Assembly (NCBI RefSeq): GCF_050947875.1
Contig: NC_134568.1
Location: forward strand, 251,055,767-251,119,766
Direction of reading: 5' to 3'
DNA length: 64,000 bases
Origin: Dermacentor variabilis
Taxonomy: Eukaryota > Arthropoda > Arachnida > Ixodida > Ixodidae
This document shows, piece by piece, positions 1-11,440 of this stretch (position 1 is its first letter; each line of letters opens with the position of its first letter). The translations under genes were made by a program, and so were the position numbers. A model generated the notes under the pieces. The model was not told the origin of the DNA. It saw only the letters and a list, made by a program, of their open reading frames with translations, and searched no databases.

Positions 1-3000
1 GGTGAATTTGGCTCGAAGTTTGAGAGGCCGAGGTTCACGCCCATGAGATTAAAGGGGGACACGCGTAGTGAGGATGCGAGTGAAAGCAGTCCGACCAAAC
101 GTAAAGAGACGGCGGCAGCCAAACGCAGAAAGCGGTTCGAGATGAGGCGAGCGCGCGTTTGTTATACGTGCCAGAAGCCGGGTCACTTTTCGGCGCAGTG
201 TCCGGAGACAACACCAAAAGTTGTGTTTTTTTCAATAGGCAGCACTGACGAGAACATGAAGCTTCTCGAGCCTTACATGCGAGACCTCCTCGTGAACGGG
301 AAAGAGTGCCGAGTGCTTCGCGATTCCGCAGCTACGATGGATGTAGTTCACCCCTCTTACGTAGAACCCCATATGTTCACGGGCGAGTGCGCATGGATCA
401 AGCAAGCCGTGGAAGCTCATAGCGTGTGTCTGCCAGTAGCAAAGGTGCTTATTGAAGGACCTTTCGGAGCGCTTGAGACGGAGGCGGCAGTGTCATCTAT
501 GCTGCCCCCCCAGTACCCGTACCTATTTTCAAACAGGTCCGATCACCTCCTGCGCGAGAAGGGGCTTTTGTTTGGTGAGGCTAGCGTTCAGGCCTTAACC
601 AGATCGAAGGTTCGGGAGCTCGCTGCAAAGGCGGTAGTTGCGGGGCCGATGTTATCAAACAACGAAAAAGGGTCAGAGGCGCAGCAAGCCGATATTCAGA
701 GCACGCCCGAACTGAATAAAATTGAGCCTGTAGCGTTGAAGGCGCCAGATACTGGAGAGGAAACGCCCGACACGGGAAAGTTAGAAGAGCTATCTACTGA
801 TTTGCTCATCGCGCCTACGTCAGACGGACTTGATAGGTTGCTAAAAGTCAGCCGGTCGGCTTTGATAGCCGAGCAAAAGAAGGATGGTAGCCTAGAAAAC
901 ATACGCTGCAATGTCAAGGAAGGTATCGCCAGGAAAAATGCGCGTTTTGTGGAAAGAGGTGGAGTCCTGTACCGGAAGTATCTAGACCGCAGAGGAGTGG
1001 AGTTCGATCAGCTGATCGTGCCTCAATGCTACCGTCAGGATCTGTTGCGCTTGTCACACGGGGGTTCGTGGTCCGGACACCTAGGAGTTAAGAAAACTAA
1101 GGACCGTCTCTTGCAAGAGTACTATTGGCCAGGGTGTTTTCGGGACGCAGACCATTTCGTAAGGTCATGTGACACCTGTCAGCGGGTGGGCAAACCAGGG
1201 GAGAAATCGAGGGCGCCGTTGAAATTGGTACCTGTCATTACGGAGCCTTTTAGACGGCTCGTTATTGATACAGTGGGACCTCTGCCGGTAACAGCCACGG
1301 GGTACAGACACATTTTGACTGTGATCTGCCCAGCGACAAAGTTCCCTGAAGCAGTGCCGCTTAAAGAACTCAGCTCAGTTGAGATACTCAATGCACTACT
1401 GTCCATATTTGCGCGAGTTGGTTTTCCTGCGGAAATCCAATCAGATCAGGGCACAGTGTTTACTAGCGCTTTGACGACAACTTTTCTCGAAAGGTGTGGG
1501 GTAAAGCTGCTACACAGCTCAGTGTACCACCCACAGTCGAATTCCGTTGAGAAGCTCCACTCCGTCATGAAGCGCGTGTTGAGAGCCTTGTGTTTTGAAC
1601 ATCGAACTGACTGGGAGCTGTGTCTGCCTGGGGTGATGTTTGCTTTAAGGACCGCGCCGCATGCGGCTACGGGGTTTTCGCCAGCTGAGCTGGTGTACGG
1701 TCGCTCGCTTCGGTCTCCGCTTCGCATGCTTCGAGAATCATGGGAAGGCAGGGGCGTCGACCCAGTCGTGGTGGAGTACGTGCTTAAGCTCCTCGAACGC
1801 TTAAGAAGGGCACAGGAGTTGTCAGGTGAAGCAATGGCAAAGGCCCAGGAGAGGGCCAAGGTTTATTATGATCGGACAGCCAGGGCCCGTCGTTTTGAGG
1901 TGGGCGATGAGGTCATGATATTGCGCACATCGCTAAACAACAAACTAGACGTGCAGTGGGAGGGCCCAGCACGAATTGTTCAGAAACTGTCGGACGTTAA
2001 CTACGTGGTAAGTCTGCCAGGAAAGCGGAAAGCACAGCAAGTTTACCACTGTAATCTGCTCAAACCTTATAGACAAAGGGAAGCAGTGGTGTGCATGATG
2101 GTAAACGTTCCTGAAGAGCTTCCGGTCGAGCTTCCGGGACTAGGCTCAGTGACGAACAGGGAAGACACCGGTCAAGTCATTAGTGACCTTATCAGTAAAG
2201 CACCGCTGTCGCCTGAGCAGAAAACCGAACTACACCAGCTCTTACAAGAGTTTCAAGGTCTGTTCTCTGAGAGGCCTGGTAGGACTTCTGTACTTACTCA
2301 TGATATAGAACTTACCTCCCCAGAGCCAGTACGATCCAAGGCGTATCGGGTGTCACCCCGCCAGAGCGATATTATGGAGGCTGAGGTAAAGAAAATGCTA
2401 CAGCTCGGTGTTATTGAGGCAGGTGAGAGTGATTATACCTCCCCTTTGATTTTAGTTGAGGTACCGGGCAAGGAACCTCGTCCTTGCGTCGACTACCGCA
2501 GGCTTAATTCCATCACTAAGGATCAAATTTATCCGATCCCTAACATCGAGGAGCGCCTTGAGAAAGTTAGTAGCGCTCAGTTTATTTCCACCCTAGATCT
2601 TGTCAGGGGTTATTGGCAGGTTCCACTCACAGAAGAGGCTAGTAGGTATGCGGCGTTCATTTCACCAATGGGAACATTCCGTCCTAAAGTGTTGAGTTTT
2701 GGTTTGAAGAACGCGCCATACTGTTTTTCAAGCCTCATGGATAAAGTGTTGCGGGGACAGCAAGAATTCGCTTTACCGTATCTAGACGACGTAGCGATAT
2801 TCTCCGCATCCTGGTCTGAGCATATGGCACACTTGCGGGCAGTGCTAACCCGCCTGCGCGAAGCGGGCTTGACAGTAAAGGCTCCTAAGTGCCAGTTAGC
2901 ACAGGCCGAGGTTTTCTACCTCGGTCACGTGATTGGTCAGGGTCGTCGCCGCCCCTCTGAAATAAAAGTGGCCGCTGTGCGAGACTTTCCGCAACCGCGC

Positions 3001-3585
3001 ACAAAGACCGATATTCGGTCGTTCTTAGGTGTCGCCGGCTACTATCAGAGGTACATCCCCAGGTACTCTGATATCGCGGCTCCCCTGACGGATGCTCTAA
3101 GAAAGTCAGAGCCTCAAACAGTCGTCTGGGACGAGACAAAGGAAAGAGCTTTTAGCGCCCTAAAGAGTGCCCTAACAAGCCAGCCTGTGTTACGATCGCC
3201 AGACTATACAAAAGGGTTCGTTGTTCAGTGCGATGCTAGTGAGCGAGGCATGGGCGTTGTACTGTGCCAACGGGAAAAGGGAGAATTAGAACACCCCGTC
3301 CTGTATGCTAGTCGTAAGCTGACCAGTCGTGAGCAGGCGTATAGCGCCACCGAGAAAGAGTGTGCATGTCTCGTGTGGGCCGTTCAGAAATTGTCATGCT
3401 ATCTAGCCGGCTCGAGGTTTATCATTGAGACGGATCACTGCCCTCTCCAATGGCTGCAGACCATCTCTCCCAAAAATGGCCGCCTCCTGCGCTGGAGCCT
3501 CGCTTTGCAACAATATTCCTTTGAGGCGCGTTACAAAAAGGGGAGTCTCAACGGTAACGCCGATGGCTTAAGTCGAAGCCCCTAA
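1..3585 (+). CDS. Gag-Pol polyprotein of Gmr1-like gypsy element (5' end cut by window edge)
   Basis: The frame is open from base 1. The first in-window ATG is at 43 and is probably internal, so the real start lies upstream. Residues below are numbered from that ATG. A CCHC zinc knuckle (C40, C43, H48, C53) marks the end of Gag. A DSAAT motif at 94-98 looks like the aspartic protease active site, with Ala in place of the usual Gly. The integrase follows: zinc-binding H339, H346, C376, C379, then catalytic D409, D468 and E503, and a GPA-type C-terminal segment. The reverse transcriptase comes after it, with D852 in STLDL and YLDD at 913-916. RNase H follows with D1064 in CDAS, then EKE and TDH, and the frame ends in NADGLSRSP. 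There is no internal stop or frameshift over more than 1,180 codons, which suggests recent mobility. It would make a polyprotein for reverse transcription and integration of the element's RNA. No envelope-like frame follows. Confidence 0.92.
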   Translation, partial: GEFGSKFERPRFTPMRLKGDTRSEDASESSPTKRKETAAAKRRKRFEMRRARVCYTCQKPGHFSAQCPETTPKVVFFSIGSTDENMKLLEPYMRDLLVNGKECRVLRDSAATMDVVHPSYVEPHMFTGECAWIKQAVEAHSVCLPVAKVLIEGPFGALETEAAVSSMLPPQYPYLFSNRSDHLLREKGLLFGEASVQALTRSKVRELAAKAVVAGPMLSNNEKGSEAQQADIQSTPELNKIEPVALKAPDTGEETPDTGKLEELSTDLLIAPTSDGLDRLLKVSRSALIAEQKKDGSLENIRCNVKEGIARKNARFVERGGVLYRKYLDRRGVEFDQLIVPQCYRQDLLRLSHGGSWSGHLGVKKTKDRLLQEYYWPGCFRDADHFVRSCDTCQRVGKPGEKSRAPLKLVPVITEPFRRLVIDTVGPLPVTATGYRHILTVICPATKFPEAVPLKELSSVEILNALLSIFARVGFPAEIQSDQGTVFTSALTTTFLERCGVKLLHSSVYHPQSNSVEKLHSVMKRVLRALCFEHRTDWELCLPGVMFALRTAPHAATGFSPAELVYGRSLRSPLRMLRESWEGRGVDPVVVEYVLKLLERLRRAQELSGEAMAKAQERAKVYYDRTARARRFEVGDEVMILRTSLNNKLDVQWEGPARIVQKLSDVNYVVSLPGKRKAQQVYHCNLLKPYRQREAVVCMMVNVPEELPVELPGLGSVTNREDTGQVISDLISKAPLSPEQKTELHQLLQEFQGLFSERPGRTSVLTHDIELTSPEPVRSKAYRVSPRQSDIMEAEVKKMLQLGVIEAGESDYTSPLILVEVPGKEPRPCVDYRRLNSITKDQIYPIPNIEERLEKVSSAQFISTLDLVRGYWQVPLTEEASRYAAFISPMGTFRPKVLSFGLKNAPYCFSSLMDKVLRGQQEFALPYLDDVAIFSASWSEHMAHLRAVLTRLREAGLTVKAPKCQLAQAEVFYLGHVIGQGRRRPSEIKVAAVRDFPQPRTKTDIRSFLGVAGYYQRYIPRYSDIAAPLTDALRKSEPQTVVWDETKERAFSALKSALTSQPVLRSPDYTKGFVVQCDASERGMGVVLCQREKGELEHPVLYASRKLTSREQAYSATEKECACLVWAVQKLSCYLAGSRFIIETDHCPLQWLQTISPKNGRLLRWSLALQQYSFEARYKKGSLNGNADGLSRSP

Positions 3586-4068
3586 CGTAGGAATCAGCCT
3601 CAAAATTGTTTGTTACTGATGTTTTTCTTCCTGAGGCAGGATTGTTTAACATATTGCTTTTGTTTAGTGTTTCAAAGTGATGATATGCTTTCTAGTGCAA
3701 TTTTCCAATTTGTGGACGCGTTCTGAGTGATGCTAGACTACTGTAAGGAACTAGGCAATGGTATAAAAAGGGGAAAGAGCCTGGCAGGGCTTAGTGAGGG
3801 TTGTGCCGTGCTTGCTGACTGAGCGGTTGAGTTTCAGCGTAGTTCTAACGCTTGCCGGGAACGAGAACAAGAATGTGAACTCTCCCGAAGTCACTTTGCA
3901 GTGTCCTGTGCGAACCTGAACGAGAGAACGAGGCCTTCTCTGTGCGCTGCGCTCAAGAAACGTCGAGGGACGCCCGACTTCGGTTATGAGCATCATCGAG
4001 CGACATCCCTCCGGACAGCGGATGCAGTCCCCTGTCCATCGGGATCTCCTTCCCCCGGCGGGGCGGTC
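3586..4068 (+). other. 3' untranslated region of the gypsy element with an internal TATA motif
   Basis: There is no open frame of note. It lies between the stop codon of the polyprotein and the TGTTAC that may open the LTR, and contains a TATA-type motif at 3762. A short G-rich stretch just before 4069 could act as the polypurine tract, but it is interrupted by pyrimidines. Whether this stretch belongs to the internal region or to a longer LTR cannot be decided without the 5' LTR. Confidence 0.45.
3762..3770 (+). promoter_or_regulatory. TATA-box-like motif in gypsy 3' region
   Basis: TATAAAAAG sits 177 bases after the polyprotein stop. The composition fits an RNA polymerase II TATA box. It may belong to a longer LTR than the one proposed from 4069, or be a chance match. 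Confidence 0.35.
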
Positions 4069-4163
4069 TGTTACGTTTCGCCTACGACGCGCGGTTTAGC
4101 CGGCGCGATTGCAACAAAGCGGCAGACATTTTGGCCCGTTCGGCGTCGCCGCTACGCTCCCCG

Positions 4164-4220
4164 CCAGGCGTTTCCAGGCGTTTCCAGGCGTTTCCAGGCG
4201 TTTCCAGGCGTTTCCAGGCA
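4164..4220 (+). repeat. 10-bp minisatellite, about 5.7 copies
   Basis: The unit CCAGGCGTTT is repeated head to tail without mismatch for five units, then a partial unit ends in CCAGGCA. It lies in the presumed U3 part of the LTR. Confidence 0.9.
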
Positions 4221-4266
4221 TGTTCCGATGCCACGTGTCTTCATGTGCGTGTGTGAGTGTATGTGC

Positions 4267-4483
4267 CATTGTGCCCGACCGGCGGCGATGCGACAGCAGG
4301 GGGTCACCTTCTCCTCCCTGTCATTGTGCCCGACCAGAGGCGCTACGAGAGCCGAGGTTACCTTCTCCTCCCAGTCATTGTGCCCGACCAGAGGCGCTAC
4401 GAGAGCCGAAGTTACCTTCTCCTCCCAGTCTTTGTGCCCGACCGGCGGCGCTACGACAGTGTGCGTCACCTTAGCCCATTGTA
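4267..4483 (+). repeat. 54-55-bp minisatellite, about 4 copies, in presumed LTR U3
   Basis: Units start at 4267, 4322, 4376 and 4430, each opening with CATTGTGCCCGACC or CTTTGTGCCCGACC followed by a GGCG-CTACGA core and CACCTT/TACCTTCTCCTCC. The two middle units are nearly identical, the outer ones more diverged. Such arrays in LTR U3 can alter promoter or enhancer content, but no function is shown here. Confidence 0.85.
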
Positions 4484-4535
4484 CAATCACGTGCTCGTCT
4501 ATTGAGGGGTTCCTTCTTGCCCTCAACTGCGAGAG

Positions 4536-4543
4536 TATAAAAA
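4536..4543 (+). promoter_or_regulatory. TATA box of candidate LTR promoter
   Basis: TATAAAAA lies about 120 bp before an AATAAA signal inside the presumed LTR. Transcription would start about 30 bp downstream, making R begin near 4565. Confidence 0.5.
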
Positions 4544-4654
4544 CAGCTGCCCCCGGACGCCAAAGGAGAAGGGCTCCGATTTCTTCTGTTGAGTAAAGTG
4601 CACTCCCGTCTCTCTACTTCGGTCAACCTGACCGCCAACTCTTTGCGATGTTAA

Positions 4655-4660
4655 AATAAA
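4655..4660 (+). terminator. Polyadenylation signal AATAAA in candidate LTR
   Basis: AATAAA is followed by a GT/T-rich stretch (GTTGTTTTGTTGTT), as expected for a cleavage and polyadenylation site at the R-U5 junction. Confidence 0.5.
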
Positions 4661-4856
4661 CAAGTTGTTTTGTTGTTACCAGTCGACTCATGCTTTGCCG
4701 GGACCTTCGGATGCTTCCAGTTGTACCCCAGGCCGCCAGGCCAACGCTACCCTTGGGGCTTGCGACCCAGGTACAACCACGGGCGTCAGCGCCGAGTTCT
4801 CAACAAATCGTACCAGCTGGTACGACCACAACAATTCGTACAAGCGGTGCGATTCA

Positions 4857-7663
<2,807 letters not shown>

Positions 7664-7699
7664 CAACATCTGTGCGGGCCAAAGTCCGCACAGATGTTG
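7664..7699 (+). other. Perfect 14-bp hairpin with 8-nt loop
   Basis: CAACATCTGTGCGG (7664-7677) is followed by GCCAAAGT and then its exact reverse complement (7686-7699). Weaker, imperfect pairing continues outward for about ten bases. It lies outside any recognised element. It could be a small-RNA hairpin or a chance or mobile-element palindrome. Confidence 0.6.
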
Positions 7700-7973
7700 A
7701 ACCAAAGTTGCTTCAGGACAGTGTCAAGTTCCAGAATTAATATTCCCAGCCTTGCTGCTGTCATTTGCTGTTCTCGTTAGCAGAGTGTGACGCAGTTGTA
7801 TACGGCGATGCAACGTGACGCTTGCAATGTGGCTGGAAACGCTGAAATAAGTCCACTGATTGTGAGAACAGAAAGTAGGAGGATATGTTCCTCTTTATGT
7901 CCTCAGAACTAGGGATAACTACAGAATAAGGAAAAGGACAGACATGTAGATGAGCAAGACAGTTTGAGTTACG

Positions 7974-8101
7974 CTTGCTATCTTATATTTCTGTCAGTAT
8001 GTTCACTCCTTACTGACGAGTAGGCCGGCGTGGTGTCTCTTCCAGTGGCAGCTGCCAGTGTGCTCGTTGCTTCTTTTTTCTCTCTTTCAAGTTTGCTCAA
8101 G
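7974..8101. repeat. Dispersed repeat, copy A
   Basis: This stretch is repeated with the same orientation at 9093-9216. Both copies contain CTTGCTATCTT, CTCCTTACTGA, GAGTAGGC and a shared core around CAGCTGCCAGTGTGCTCGTT. No coding domain is recognised; the repeat family is unknown to me. Confidence 0.75.
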
Positions 8102-8265
8102 AATAGATGCCAGAAGGAAGGTGCAAGATCACTCAGTGAAACGCGCCCAGCCGTTTCGCAAATTGTTGCCCAGTACTATATATATAATGGCCGTATAAAG
8201 CCAACAGAATATGAAGCTAAGAAAGTATGGGGGAAATTAGCCGTGGTTAAAGAGAAAATGTAGAA

Positions 8266-8355
<90 letters not shown>

Positions 8356-8597
8356 ACACACACAAATGTTTTGAACTGATGTGATTAGCGAGTATGGTTT
8401 CTTCCCAATGTGTTCTAGCTCCAGCAAGGCGGAGACTACATGGTCAACGAGCTGTCGCTGTCCTTTCGCTAATTAACTAACATTGGTTAGTTGACCTTTA
8501 ATTACAAATTTTAACGCCAACGTTGCAATGGTAGTATTGGAGCACTACACCAGAGGAGGCAAAGGAAGTGACACGGTTTTAAAAGCGCCATCCGTTT
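8102..8597. other. Unassigned DNA around a (TA)n microsatellite
   Basis: Apart from the microsatellite there is nothing recognisable between the dispersed repeat and the SINE remnant. Confidence 0.4.
8269..8353. repeat. (TA)n microsatellite
   Basis: About 85 bases of pure alternating TA. Confidence 0.98.
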
Positions 8598-8795
8598 TCG
8601 AAATTGGCTTCGGTGTTACGATGCTAAGCATGAGGTCGCGGGATCAAATCCCATTTCAATGGGGGCGAAATGCAAGAGCACGCGTGTAGTGCGCATTGAA
8701 TACACGTTAAAGGACCCCAGGTGATTAAAATAATCCGCGGTCTCCTTCTATGGCGTGCCTCATAATCCGATCGCTGTTTTGACACAAAATTTTTG
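8598..8795 (+). mobile_element. tRNA-headed SINE, diverged
   Basis: A B-box-like GGTCGCGGGATCAAATCCC is followed by the body shared with the other SINEs here: GGGGGCGAAATGCAAGA, a CACGTTAAAGGACCCCAGG segment and a GGCGTGCCTCATAATC segment. The A-box end is degenerate. Compare the better copies at 34.5 and 43.4 kb. Confidence 0.7.
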
Positions 8796-8846
8796 TGCAT
8801 CTCGACGCGACAAGGCTCATCGCGCCCTCCCTTGCTTTTCTTTCCC

Positions 8847-8847
<1 letters not shown>

Positions 8848-8927
<80 letters not shown>

Positions 8928-8928
8928 T
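8848..8928. repeat. (TTA)n microsatellite
   Basis: About 80 bases of pure TTA repeat. Frames through it give only poly-Leu or poly-Tyr. Confidence 0.98.
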
Positions 8929-9092
8929 GATACTGACAAGATCTCGGAAATTATTTCTTCTATTTTCTTTAAGCCTTCTTTTAGCAGTGATATTTTTTTC
9001 TATACCTACTGCCATACTCTATTCTCCGTCATTGTTTTACTATACCTTTCGTGATCTGACCAGTCGTTATTTCTTTCCTCTTTCCTTCCCTG

Positions 9093-9216
9093 CTTGCTAT
9101 CTTCTATTTCTATGAGTATGTCCCCTCCTTACTGATGAGTAGGCAGGCGTTGTGCTCCTTCCAGTGGCAGCTGCCAGTGTGCTCGTTGCTTCCTTTTCCT
9201 CTTTTTCAAGTTTGTC
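9093..9216. repeat. Dispersed repeat, copy B
   Basis: Second, same-orientation copy of the repeat at 7974-8101, about 1.1 kb away, with scattered substitutions (GACGAGTAGGCCGGCG there, GATGAGTAGGCAGGCG here). The spacing and divergence suggest two independent insertions or an old duplication. Confidence 0.75.
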
Positions 9217-9965
9217 TATGTTTTCAAACCAAATAATTGGAATTGCTGCAATATCCGGCCTCATGCCTACTTTGTACTTAACACACAGCTCCTGCGACAG
9301 CATTTCGAAAGTTTGGTTAACCTCTTCACGGTTGCTGCCTTGAGTGGCGATCGACTAATTTCAGCAACACCTACCTTATGACGCAAGCCAAGATTGTAAA
9401 TGCGCGTTGTGACAGCTGACTTTGATTAAAATCCTTGCAAACATGGCATGGGGACACACAATAGCTTCATCAGAGCAGTTCCAACAGCAACCATGGTAAT
9501 TACGAAAGTGCTTCGTCATAGTAATCACTCATTTATTTAGGCAATTGAGAGATATATAGATCAGATGGGAAAGGTATCGAGGTTGATCGGAAGAGAGGCA
9601 CCTTGTTTGCGATTGCACACTATCAGAATTTTTCTTTAAGATCTTCAGGAAACGTGGTATTCACGTGAGTCTACAATAGTTCGTTATCGAATAGCTGGCG
9701 CGATTTCGGACATGTTTGTAGACAACCTTTCAATACTACAGGAGAACATTGCGAAGGTGTGAATAATTGTTTGCAGAGGCTCAGAGGGACCAAGGCTGCG
9801 AATAAGCAGTCTAGTTTCTCTTGTAGCAAAGACTTGTAGGCTATAGTCTTTTTCTCGATAGAAACAGTGTAAGAATAGATGTTACGCGAAGCATTCTGCA
9901 GGTATCTGGCTATTGGGCATCGTCTTACGTGCTACAAAGCATTATCAGATGGACTAGCATATTTG
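9217..9965. other. Unassigned intergenic DNA
   Basis: No gene, long repeat or recognised element is visible on either strand. Confidence 0.4.
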
Positions 9966-10625
9966 CGTAAGGCAAGAAAGAGAGAGAGAGAGAGAGGATG
10001 TATAGAAAGGCAGGGAGGTTAACGAGAGGTAGTTCCCTTTGGCTACCGAGCACGGGGCCAAGGAGTAGGGAGATAACAAGAGAAAGTGAGCAGAAGGGGG
10101 AAGAGAGAGAAAGAGAGACGAGCACAAACAAACGGCGTACACTATAGAGCGGTAGGGAGCAGAGTTCTTAAAGTCTATCGTGGAGGTCCGTAGACCGCAG
10201 GAATCTTAATAACGCGAGTAAGGACTTCAGCGCGGATGTTCTGTGGGAGTACTGACCTAAAGATTTTAGTTCTGATATAGTGAACGATTGTCCAATGAGT
10301 CCATCACTCTGCGCATCACTTGCCTGTCGGCACTATAGCGCGGGCAGACACAGCTAACGTATGCGAGCGTCTCATTGCTGCTGCATGTGTCATATGTGAG
10401 GGTGTTGGCCATTCTAATAAGGAAGGCATTTAGTAAATGCAGCGCTTAGCCACAGACGGTACAGCATGGTCTGTTCACGTCGCGGCAACATAGGCGGTAG
10501 ATGCATCTGTACATCCGGAGACAACAAACGCATGCGACACATGGTGAAAACGTTCGAGTCCCACAGGGGCAAAGTACATTTACGGGAGATGAAGGTGTGT
10601 GTGACGACGGCAGCTGCAAGACAAT
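9966..10625 (-). mobile_element. 3' end of an I-like LINE, 5'-truncated
   Basis: Read on the minus strand, a decayed frame holds a Cys/His cluster (C-x2-C ending in a later Cys, within TYDTCSSNETLAYVSC) like the C-terminal finger of the LINE at 11.3 kb. It is followed by the shared 3' tail (GGCTACC, GGTTAACCTCCCT-like, here GTTAACCTCCCTGCC) and a (TC)n tract, seen on the plus strand as (GA)n at 9978-9996. Only the last few hundred bases survive. Confidence 0.65.
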
Positions 10626-11015
10626 GAAGACGGCGAAGAGGATAATACGACGGCGACAGGCGACATCGATGGCATGACTGATTTATTGTACTCTGGTGAA
10701 TACATACAACCTGTTCCGTTACGAACTGGGCCGGCCCCGAAGGCGGTACAACGTTACACGGTGTCTCAAAGCGCTATATAGCTGACGTCGTTTTTATAAG
10801 CAGCTTGTTGCTATACGACATGGTGCATGCAAAGGACAATGGTAAGGTTTGTCATTATTCGCGTGTTTCATTCCTGCGTCTGTGGCCTAACAGGAAGTGG
10901 CTTGCGCGCATGTGGCTCTCGCTTTCTTTAAAACAAATCGTTGCTATGCAATGTGACGCGCGAGCCTATCGCCTCAAAGCGCTTTATATGGCGTTGGCAC
11001 GAGCGAAATGTGCTT
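10626..11015. other. Unassigned DNA
   Basis: No recognisable element or gene. Confidence 0.35.
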
Positions 11016-11090
11016 GTGTCTGTGATCTAATCGGTAGAGCATCGGCCTCTTACGCTGAGGGACCGTAGTTCGGGTGCCTCCAACGGGCAC
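11016..11090 (+). pseudogene. tRNA-Lys(CTT)-like sequence, decayed
   Basis: The ends GTGTCTG (11016-11022) and CGGGCAC (11084-11090) pair over all seven acceptor positions (two G-U). The D-arm region reads TCGGTAGAGC as in tRNA-Lys. A five-pair anticodon stem encloses CTCTTAC, giving anticodon CTT with T33 and A37. The T loop is TTCGGGT (A58 changed to G) and its stem does not pair, with extra bases before the acceptor. It is a pseudogene or a tRNA-derived repeat head, not a functional tRNA. Confidence 0.4.
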
Positions 11091-11290
11091 GCTAATTTTC
11101 GTATTGAAGAGACCCGACACGAGACGAAACAGGAACCTACACTTACAGTCAACGACAAAAAATTGCGGACCATGGGTTCTCAGAAAACGTTCAATTTCCG
11201 AGCAGCCTGTAACAGTAGTCATTAAAACCGAACACTACAAGGTTGTTTGCATATACTGGTAGGGGCTGTAAACGCGAATACTAGGCGGCG
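11091..11290. other. Short unassigned stretch before the LINE
   Basis: Nothing recognisable. The 5' limit of the following LINE is not defined by a visible target duplication. Confidence 0.3.
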
Positions 11291-11440
11291 TTGTGAGGCT
11301 GTGCACCATATTCAGATTTTTCTCAGATTTCAGGAAGGAGGCGAAGTGTCTTTCAGGCAGAACGCCGGCTCTTCCAGCTCTACTTATTTTGTGAATTTCT
11401 TAGACTTTGCCAGTGAACTGCTATTTCCTCCTTAACTGCG

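Larger units (their letters stand above)
1..4842 (+). mobile_element. Ty3/gypsy-type LTR retrotransposon (3' part) with integrase upstream of reverse transcriptase
   Basis: The element enters from the left edge, so its 5' LTR and most of gag are outside the window. What is visible is one long gag-pol frame (to 3585), a roughly 480-bp 3' untranslated stretch, and an LTR-like block starting near 4069. The domain order zinc knuckle, protease, integrase, RT, RNase H differs from the usual Ty3/gypsy order, where integrase is last. It matches the arrangement described for Gmr1-like elements. The right boundary is uncertain, between about 4681 and 4842, because the 5' LTR needed for comparison is not present. 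Confidence 0.8.
4069..4842 (+). repeat. Candidate 3' LTR of the gypsy element
   Basis: It begins TGTTACG after a G-rich stretch. It contains two minisatellites, a TATA motif (4536) and an AATAAA signal (4655) about 120 bp further on, the order expected for U3, R and U5. The end is unclear: possible CA ends are near 4681, 4833 and 4842 (CGTACA, roughly complementary to the start). The second LTR is outside the window, so this is inferred from signals and not from LTR-LTR identity. Confidence 0.5.

Noticed and set aside
8755..9115. Poly-Leu or poly-Tyr frames
   Set aside because: Produced by the (TTA)n microsatellite.
10545..10570. GTTCGAGTCCCAC, a tRNA B-box look-alike
   Set aside because: No A box, anticodon arm or acceptor pairing nearby. 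It lies within the LINE 3' fragment.
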